Below are positions 1 to 6,200 of a DNA stretch of 13,080 nt, in pieces. The first letter of the stretch is position 1, and each line of letters begins with the position of its first letter. The translations under genes were made by a program, and so were the position numbers. The DNA is from Clostridia bacterium (GTDB lineage Bacteria > Bacillota > Clostridia > Oscillospirales > CAG-272): assembly GCA_017629925.1 (NCBI GenBank), contig JAGBWH010000096.1:1-13080 (forward strand). The letters run 5' to 3'. Under the pieces are notes generated by a model. The model saw nothing but the letters and a program-made list of their open reading frames with translations. It made no database searches and was not told the DNA's origin.

Positions 1-5
1 ATCCC

Positions 6-575
6 TTACAGCAAGAAAGACAGAAAGCCGAGCACACCGTAGGAAATCAAGGTGATCAGCACACCTGCAATCAGCACACCGCCAATGATGGAGAAAAAGG
101 AAAACTTGCGGTCAAGATGAAACACCCCTGCCGCGAGAGAGCCTGTCCATGCCCCTGTGCCCGGAAGCGGAATGGCTACAAAAAGCAGGAGTCCCCACAG
201 GGCATTTTTTTGAATTTTTTTCGCACCTTTTTGCGCTTTCCTTTCTAACCAACCGATGGTGCGCGGAAAAATATGATGCCGTTTCATGAAACTCATGGAC
301 TTTTCAATAAAGAGCAAAATAAAGGGGACTGGTATCAAATTGCCAATAACGGCTGCCAAAAAACACGCCCAAAAAGGAAGTCCTAATGCTGCGCCAACGG
401 GAATACCGCCCCGGAGTTCAATGATGGGCACCATGGAAATGAGCAGCACCCACAAAAAATTGAGAAACGGACGTTCCCCTTTTTTCAGCCCCTCCGGCGC
501 TTTATCACACGAAGTCAAGCACAGGGCAAGTACGAGCACAAGCAAAACAAGCGAAACAATCTTCTTTTGACGCAT
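6..575 (-). CDS. Small multidrug export / COG2426-family membrane protein with an N-terminal lipobox
   Basis: Encodes 189 residues. The core matches what I know of the Sm_multidrug_ex (COG2426) family, small polytopic membrane proteins distantly related to DedA-type proteins. The family signatures are ELRGGIPVG at residues 53-61, NLIPVP at 79-84 and PLPGTGAWTG at 136-145, with hydrophobic segments at about 38-57, 65-91, 126-150 and 160-188. Transport of drugs is only the family name; the substrate is unknown. The ATG at 575 is chosen because AAAGGAG lies 6 bases before it; an in-frame start ten codons upstream has no such site. Odd feature: residues 1-23 form a lipoprotein-type signal peptide ending in LTSC (Cys23), which I would not expect ahead of a polytopic membrane domain. 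The stop codon lies inside the window, so the gene is complete. Family call is fairly sure, function is not. Confidence 0.85.
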   Translation of the reverse strand: MRQKKIVSLVLLVLVLALCLTSCDKAPEGLKKGERPFLNFLWVLLISMVPIIELRGGIPVGAALGLPFWACFLAAVIGNLIPVPFILLFIEKSMSFMKRHHIFPRTIGWLERKAQKGAKKIQKNALWGLLLFVAIPLPGTGAWTGSLAAGVFHLDRKFSFFSIIGGVLIAGVLITLISYGVLGFLSFLL

Positions 576-632
576 TTTATCTCCTTTACATGACTCGACC
601 ACCAAAAAATGGCAAAGTCGTTTTTTCCGTTT

Positions 633-661
633 TCTATGATGATCATACTAAGTTCTGTCAA
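633..661 (-). promoter_or_regulatory. Candidate promoter with overlapping palindrome
   Basis: On the minus strand a perfect TTGACA -35 box (plus positions 656-661) is followed 17 bases later by a weak -10, CATAGA (633-638). A perfect palindrome TATGAT-G-ATCATA (635-647) lies over the -10 and the end of the spacer, where a repressor would block polymerase. An alternative -10-like TATACT lies further upstream but has no good -35. The promoter would drive the small membrane protein gene at 575. Confidence 0.45.
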
Positions 662-705
662 ATGAGCAAAAGAACAGAGCGTGTAGTATAGATTAAGTGT
701 AACAT

Positions 706-772
706 AAAAAAAGGCACTTTGCAACACCTTTGTGAGCAAAATCCCGCAAAGGATAGATGAAAAGTGCTTTTT
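706..772 (-). terminator. Rho-independent terminator of the zinc-cluster gene
   Basis: Immediately after the stop codon of the gene at 772-1797, the minus strand forms a nested hairpin. The outer stem pairs 761-767 (AAAGTGC on plus) with 714-720 (GCACTTT), extended by A/T pairs with one bulged G. An inner stem pairs 747-752 (CAAAGG) with 727-732 (CCTTTG). Seven T residues follow on the minus strand (706-712). Confidence 0.7.
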
Positions 773-1797
773 TATTTAGGTAAAACGCCCGACAGGTCGG
801 CATATTCCTTGCCGATGCGAACAGGGGGCTTATTGGGAATGGTTTTTTTCACACCTGCGGCGGTGACATAGGTCAAAAAGCGGTCATTGACAGACACAAT
901 GCGATAAAATCCTCTTTGATTGCGCTTAATCTCTCTTAAATGCTCGGCTTGCTCGTCGACACGCTCTTCGCGTTTGGCTTGGCGCAAATTCTCTATTTGG
1001 GTAAATGCGGTGGCGTATTTGGCTTTGAATTGTGCGAGCTGGGCAGGAGAGGACACCTCGCAGAGCTCCACAAACATACCTCGGTCAAGTAGTCCATGGT
1101 TTTGGAGTAATGCGCGAATTTCGTTTTTCTCTTTTTCAATGCCCGTAAAGCGAGACAAACCTTTTTTGCTTTCCACACAACCGCCCGCGCGTGCCGAACG
1201 GCAAGCCCCGCACTTGGGACATATAGGCCATCCGCACGTTTTGCAGCGAAAAGCAAGAGACGGGGTATACTTTCCTTCACAATCCCAGCAAAACTGAAAG
1301 TGAGCCGGTTTCGTTTTTTTAGGTGTGTCAGCACTTTCCGAGACGGTGGGCGCACCGGATGACGCCTTGGGGATATCTTGGTCGAGCGCGGCATCTAGCC
1401 CGAGCAGCGCATGGATATGATGCACAATATACACTTGCGTTTGGTTGGCAAGCACAATTTGCGGCTCTGTGCCACCGCCAGCCAATTTGTGCGTGATTGT
1501 GCTTATCCCTGCTTTTTCTCCTTTTTGAGTGGGGGTTTTGATGATTTTTCCGCTATCTGCTTTGGCATACGCCAAAAATCCATGCCCTACAAGCCCTTCA
1601 TCTAAGTCTTTTGTACGGAGGAGGCGCATTCTTTTTCCGTCTATGGCACCATTCATCTTCATGACGAGTTGTGCGGAAGAGATGGGTGTGGCAGAAAGTT
1701 TTTCCATCACACGAGCCTTCTGTTCAGGTGTCAAAGTAAATGGCACTTTGCCTTCTTCTGTAAGTTCGGCAATACTGCTTTGGTTTGTTTCGGTCAC
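772..1797 (-). CDS. Hypothetical protein with an eight-cysteine zinc-binding cluster
   Basis: Encodes 341 residues; I do not recognise the family. The start is a GTG at 1797 preceded by GGAAGGAGG with 8 bases of spacing. Residues 1-135 are a mixed alpha/beta region with no motif I can name, and 140-165 is a Ser/Pro/Lys-rich linker. A compact cysteine cluster follows: Cys170, 173, 185, 188, 193, 196, 199 and 207, in the form CxxC-x11-CxxC-x4-CxxCxxC-x7-C, consistent with two zinc sites. Residues 220-295 are charged and probably helical, and 296-336 look like a small beta domain. There is no signal peptide or membrane segment, so it should be cytoplasmic. It lies 110 bp downstream of the deacetylase gene on the same strand, behind a leader with alternative hairpins, and ends in its own terminator. 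Nucleic-acid or protein binding through the zinc cluster is a guess; no catalytic motif is visible. Confidence 0.85.
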   Translation of the reverse strand: MTETNQSSIAELTEEGKVPFTLTPEQKARVMEKLSATPISSAQLVMKMNGAIDGKRMRLLRTKDLDEGLVGHGFLAYAKADSGKIIKTPTQKGEKAGISTITHKLAGGGTEPQIVLANQTQVYIVHHIHALLGLDAALDQDIPKASSGAPTVSESADTPKKTKPAHFQFCWDCEGKYTPSLAFRCKTCGWPICPKCGACRSARAGGCVESKKGLSRFTGIEKEKNEIRALLQNHGLLDRGMFVELCEVSSPAQLAQFKAKYATAFTQIENLRQAKREERVDEQAEHLREIKRNQRGFYRIVSVNDRFLTYVTAAGVKKTIPNKPPVRIGKEYADLSGVLPK

Positions 1798-1824
1798 GGT
1801 GATGCCCTCCTTCCTGCTTTATTT

Positions 1825-1880
1825 TTGCGATGTTTAAGTGATCCCCCATCGCAAATGTATCGTCAAATGCAATGGGGGAT
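1825..1880 (-). promoter_or_regulatory. Leader with two mutually exclusive hairpins
   Basis: Between the deacetylase stop and the zinc-cluster start, two inverted repeats share one arm. Hairpin A pairs plus positions 1841-1852 (ATCCCCCATCGC) with 1869-1880 (GCAATGGGGGAT), 12 bp with one mismatch or wobble and a 16-base loop. Hairpin B pairs 1825-1832 (TTGCGATG) with 1847-1854 (CATCGCAA), a perfect 8 bp. They cannot form together. Hairpin A lacks a clear U-tract, so it is at best a weak terminator for the deacetylase gene. No convincing promoter was found here, so the two flanking genes may be co-transcribed. Confidence 0.45.
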
Positions 1881-1907
1881 ATCATTGGTTTTTCTTGCTC
1901 TAAAGAA

Positions 1908-2753
1908 TTAGGAGAAGAATTTGGTTTCGCCGGGGGCGATGGCAACATTTTCTTTGTCCACTTCAAGGTAGATGGTGTAATGGGTGGGATTGTAGGCAAT
2001 GTGGTCATCGGCGGAGAATTGCATTTGCTGGTAAGCACGTACATATTCGCAAATCTCGCTATTGGTGGCAAACCAAATTTCATCATGACCAGCCACTTTT
2101 TCACCGACTTGGTCGATGATTTCCCAGTTGTTTTGTCCTCTCAGTTCGTGGCTATGGCCCCACATATAAAACCATTTGGATTCTCTTTGAGAAATGTATT
2201 TATCGAAAATGTTGAGTTCCAAAAATTTGTCAAGCAACTCGGGCATATATCTGGAATTATGTTTGGTGGTGGGACGCAAATTCAGCCAATCGGTAGGCAA
2301 TGAAAAGGTGTCATCCGGTGCAAGGCAACGGCAAAAATGGAAGCCCATATCTGCCAAACGGCGTGTCATTTCGGGGGTGTTTCTGCCATCATCGGGATAT
2401 GCCAAGCCTGTGATGATGCGGCCGAAAATATTTTCCAGACCAATGCGGTCTTCGAGCAGTTCGTGAATCATAACGGGAGACGAAGATTGGTAGGGGGAGA
2501 TGTGGCGCAGTCCATGAACTGCCACTTCATGTCCCAAGGGATAGTAGTATTGCTTGGCTTCCTCAAGTGTCACTTTTCTATGTGGTTCATTGGGATCTTG
2601 AGCAAAACGGATGGAACTAATGTTAAAGGTACATTTCATGCCATATTGATGAAACATTTGTGCCAGACGCACATCATCATACGCACCATCATCAAAACTG
2701 AGCGTGAATGCTTTGGCGCGAAAACCGGGGAAACGAAGCACACGATAACGCAT
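1908..2753 (-). CDS. NodB-type polysaccharide deacetylase family protein (no signal peptide)
   Basis: Encodes 281 residues of the carbohydrate esterase 4 / NodB fold, whose members remove acetyl groups from sugars such as N-acetylglucosamine using a divalent metal. Motif 1 is TLSFDDG (residues 17-23; Asp21 as base, Asp22 as metal ligand). Motif 2 is HGLRH (His80, His84). LAYPDDG (118-124) stands in for the usual RxPY motif, and WGHSHEL (198-204) supplies the late histidine. The second of two nearby ATGs (2753) is chosen because GAGAGG lies 8 bases before it; the first (2759) is only 2 bases from it. There is no signal peptide or membrane anchor, unlike cell-wall deacetylases of this fold, so an intracellular sugar substrate is likely (inference). 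It has its own sigma-A-type promoter and is divergent from the 1321-residue lipoprotein gene. Confidence 0.88.
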   Translation of the reverse strand: MRYRVLRFPGFRAKAFTLSFDDGAYDDVRLAQMFHQYGMKCTFNISSIRFAQDPNEPHRKVTLEEAKQYYYPLGHEVAVHGLRHISPYQSSSPVMIHELLEDRIGLENIFGRIITGLAYPDDGRNTPEMTRRLADMGFHFCRCLAPDDTFSLPTDWLNLRPTTKHNSRYMPELLDKFLELNIFDKYISQRESKWFYMWGHSHELRGQNNWEIIDQVGEKVAGHDEIWFATNSEICEYVRAYQQMQFSADDHIAYNPTHYTIYLEVDKENVAIAPGETKFFS

Positions 2754-2783
2754 AATCATATCCTCTCAATGTATGTTTTTAGG

Positions 2784-2808
2784 TATGGAAGAAGGTTTCT
2801 CTTCCATA
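2784..2808 (-). promoter_or_regulatory. Perfect 9-bp inverted repeat at the deacetylase transcript start
   Basis: TATGGAAGA (2784-2792) and TCTTCCATA (2800-2808) are perfect inverted copies with a 7-base loop. The predicted start of transcription is close to 2806, so the mRNA would begin almost exactly with this stem-loop. It could be a 5' mRNA-stabilising hairpin or an operator at +1. Confidence 0.5.
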
Positions 2809-2812
2809 AGGT

Positions 2813-2841
2813 AGTGTATCACAATCATCAAGAAAAGTCAA
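2813..2841 (-). promoter_or_regulatory. Sigma-A-type promoter of the deacetylase gene
   Basis: On the minus strand TTGACT (plus positions 2836-2841) and TACACT (2813-2818) are separated by exactly 17 bases. The untranslated leader to the ATG at 2753 would be about 53 bases. Confidence 0.75.
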
Positions 2842-3003
2842 TGATAGAAAAGAGATAAAACAAAAAAAGTGTCTTTGATAGCAAAATGTCATCTTATTCA
2901 TTCGGAAATGCAATCCAAATCGTCTTATTTTTAGGCATACCCCCCTCTTTTTGTATCTATTTTGGGAGAGGCTCTTCGGACAAAGCATTTGCCTTGGCGA
3001 ATA

Positions 3004-3117
3004 TGAAGCAGGGGCGCACTTTTTTATGTTGCAAAGTTTCATGCGCCACAGGCGCGCTTCACTTACCAACAAAAAGCGAATACCCGAAAGTGTTTGATTT
3101 TTATTTGTGTTGGTAAG
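3004..3117. other. Block of perfect inverted repeats: candidate structured RNA or intergenic repeat
   Basis: Two adjacent fold-back structures touch end to end. The first has an outer stem TGAAGC (3004-3009) with GCTTCA (3056-3061) and an inner stem GGCGCA (3013-3018) with TGCGCC (3042-3047); GCGCC-ACA-GGCGC (3043-3055) is an alternative small hairpin. The second pairs CTTACCAACA (3062-3071) with TGTTGGTAAG (3108-3117), a perfect 10 bp, with a further wobble-containing stem inside (CGAATAC with GTGTTTG). No U-tract follows on either strand, so this is not a plain terminator. Confidence 0.45.
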
Positions 3118-3166
3118 AGTTGGCATTTTGACCAAATCACGCCTCTATTTTTGTGCAGTAAATAAA

Positions 3167-3195
3167 TTGAAAAAACAAAACATTTATATTATAAT
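3167..3195 (+). promoter_or_regulatory. Sigma-A-type promoter of the 1321-residue lipoprotein gene
   Basis: TTGAAA (3167-3172) and a perfect TATAAT (3190-3195) are 17 bases apart. Transcription would start near 3202, giving a leader of about 37 bases that contains GGAGG before the ATG at 3239. This also rules out in-frame starts further upstream for the gene. Confidence 0.82.
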
Positions 3196-3238
3196 CAATG
3201 TAGGTATTTATTTTATTATTCTCTATGGAGGAATTTAT

Positions 3239-6200
3239 ATGAAAATGCAAAAACTCTTGTGTTTGTTGCTACTCGTTTGTGCAATGGGTTGCTTGTTAGC
3301 CGCCTGCACCACAACGGTTGCCACAACCACCGAAAGCACACCCCCGCCCATCATACATACCCTTACCTTTAAGGATGCAGACGGAAGCATCATTGGAGAG
3401 GAAATTGCCGTAGAGGAAGGCTTTAGCCCCTCTAATATCCCCCAACCGCCCACAGTGAAAAACAAAGTGTTCACGGGCTGGTGCATTGAAGGTCAAGACG
3501 ATACCTTGTACTTTGCAAGTGATATCAAGTCCATGGCCATCATTGAAGATGTCACTTTCGTAGCATGCTACAAAGATCTCACTTACACCGTATACTTCAA
3601 AGACTCCCAAGGCAACCTTCTTGGTGAGCAATTAAAAGTTGTGGTCAATCAATCCCCCGCAGTCGTGCCCGAAGCACCTATACTGCCCCACAAGGTATTT
3701 GTAGGTTGGTCAAAAGTTGGCACAACCGAAGTTTTGACTGAAGAGCAAGTGAAAGCCCTGGTCATCACAGGTGATACCGCATTTGTGGCACGTTATGCTG
3801 ATCTGACCTTCACCGTGACCTTTAAGGGTGACCAAGGTGCTGACATTATTGGCACACCTGAGACGGTGGTCAGCGGACAATCCATTTCCGCTATCCCTGC
3901 CGCTCCCGTTTTGAGTGAAAAAACATTCCTCGGCTGGGCACTTGAAGGCACAACTGAATGCCTCACAGAAGAACAAATCAAAGCGTTGGTCATCGAAAGC
4001 GACCTGACGCTTGTGGCGCAATACAAGTACATTACCTTCACCGTTACCTTCAAAGATGCCGAAGGTCAAATCCTCGGCGAGCCTGAAATCGTTATCACGG
4101 GCCGTTCTCCCTTGAATGTGCCCACCGCTCCTGCCGTGGCAGGCAAGATGTTTACCGGTTGGACCATTGGTGGCGAAGGCGAACTGCTGAGCGCAGAACA
4201 AGTCAAAGCACTGTCTGTCACTTCTGATATCGTGCTGACGCCCAACTACGGTGATATCACCTACACCGTCACCTTCAAAGGCGAAGATGGTAGCGTATTG
4301 GGCACACCCGCTCAAGTGGTTATCTATAAGACCGTAAGCGTTGTTCCCACTGCTCCCTCTGTGTTTGAAAAAGCCTTCATCGGCTGGACAAAAGACGGTG
4401 ACGGTCAGCTCTACACCGCAGAGCAAATCAAAGCCATGCCCATCGAAGGCGACACCGTCTTTACTGCTCATTATGCGTATGTCATCTACACCGTTGTCTT
4501 CCAAGATGCATCCGGCGAAGTCATTGGCACGCCCGAGAGCGTTATCACAGGCAGACAACTCACCAATGTTCCCGATGGCCCTGCTGTGGCTTACAAAATC
4601 TTCACCGGTTGGTCAAGAGAAGGCGACTCCACTCTGCTCAGCACCGAACAAGTGAAAGCATTGGCCATTGAAGCTAACATGATCTTCATGGCAAACTATA
4701 AAGATGTGACCTACACCGTAACATTCAAAGATGCAAACGGTAATACCATTGGCACACCCGAGACTGTTGTGGTGAACCAATTTGTCACAAGCGTACCCGA
4801 AGCCCCCACAGTTGCAGATATGCTCTTCACAGGCTGGTCTAAAGAAGGCTCTTCCGCCCTCATTTCAGCAGAAGACATTCTCTTGCAAAAAGTAGAAGGT
4901 GATGTGACCTACACCGCCAACTACAAGACACAGACCTTCTTCGTTCATTTTGTAGATGCAGATGGCGTGGCGCTTTGCGATCCTATCGAAGTTGCCATCA
5001 AGCAATCGCTCGAAAGTGTACCCGTAGCCCCCACCTTTGATCTCAAAGAATTCCTCGGTTGGAAAATGGAAGGTGTGGAAGGTTATCTCACAGAAGAAGA
5101 TATCAAAGCATTGGTGATCACCTCCGACATCTACATCATCGCTGACTACAACATCATCCAAGAAGATGCAACATGGGAAGGCACACCCATCCGCACACAA
5201 GCTGATTTGGCGGCTTTGGCAACTGCTCCTGCAGGTCTTTACACCATTATCCGCGATATCGAACTTGAAAATTGGACCTCCTTCGCTCTGCCCTCCGGTA
5301 TTGTATTGGATGGTCACGACCACAACATTTACTTCCTTACCACTTCCCTCTTTACTGAGGTGGCAGGCACTGTGAAGAATTTGACGATCGTTGAACCTAA
5401 AATCAGCGGCGGTTCTCAAAGATTGGGCGCGCTAGCAGGTAAATTGACCGATGGCGCAGTTATCTCCTATATCAATGTTGTGAATGCCGACATTGCCTCC
5501 TACTATGCAGGCGGTATTGCCGCAGAAGCTGCAGGTAATGTGCTGGTTGAATACTGTACTGTATCCGGTACACTCAAAGGCGCTACCACCTCCGGTAATG
5601 CTCGCGTTGGCGGTATAATTGCTTACTATATTCAACCCACCTCTGGAGAAATTGCCCAACTTTACATCGAAAATTGTACAAATGAAGCAAATATCACCAT
5701 CACTTCTAATAGTGCACATGCAGCAGGTATTCTCGCCAGCATCGGGCAAGGCAAGCTCAACAATGAATGCCACATCATTGGTTGTGTAAACACAGGTAAT
5801 GTTTCCGTCTTAGGTGATAGTTCAGAGTCGGCAGGTATTCTTGCGCATGCGAACCGTTGCGGTTTGGTTGAAATATTTGGTTGCTCCAACCATGGCGATA
5901 TCAGCAACGCCAAGGCTAGTGCAGGCGGTATTGCAAGCTTTATCGGCTCCGGCAGCTCCACCGGCCCCATTACGCCTTCCATCATAGCGTGCGAAAACAC
6001 AGGCCACATTACCGGCAAAAATAGCGTAGGCGGTATCATTGGTAATCTCAGCGGTCCCGGCGGCAATGCCGTTTGGCAGATCCATCAATGTATCAACCAT
6101 GGTATCGTTGAAGGTCAAAATAACATCGGCGGTATCGTCGGTTATGCAAGCTTGGGTTACAAGAGTATCAATATCTATGGTAGCAGAAACTATGGTGATA

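Larger units (their letters stand above)
2754..3238. other. Divergent intergenic region, 485 bp
   Basis: This gap separates the minus-strand deacetylase and the plus-strand 1321-residue lipoprotein gene. It holds the deacetylase leader hairpin and promoter (2784-2841), a block of inverted repeats (3004-3117) and the lipoprotein promoter (3167-3195). In 2842-3003 I see only AT-rich sequence with a few short weak stems. Open frames of 76 and 118 codons cross the region, but neither has a ribosome binding site or a recognisable product. Confidence 0.7.

Noticed and set aside
2779..3135. 118-codon minus-strand frame in the divergent gap
   Set aside because: It spans the deacetylase promoter and the inverted-repeat block, has no ribosome binding site, and its product is not recognisable.
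3107..3238. 44-codon N-terminal extension of the 1321-residue lipoprotein
   Set aside because: It contains the promoter -35 and -10 boxes and would destroy the lipobox signal peptide; the ATG at 3239 has the ribosome binding site.
3710..4558. 282-codon open frame on the minus strand
   Set aside because: It is antisense to the tandem repeats; the periodic coding sequence keeps the opposite frame open.
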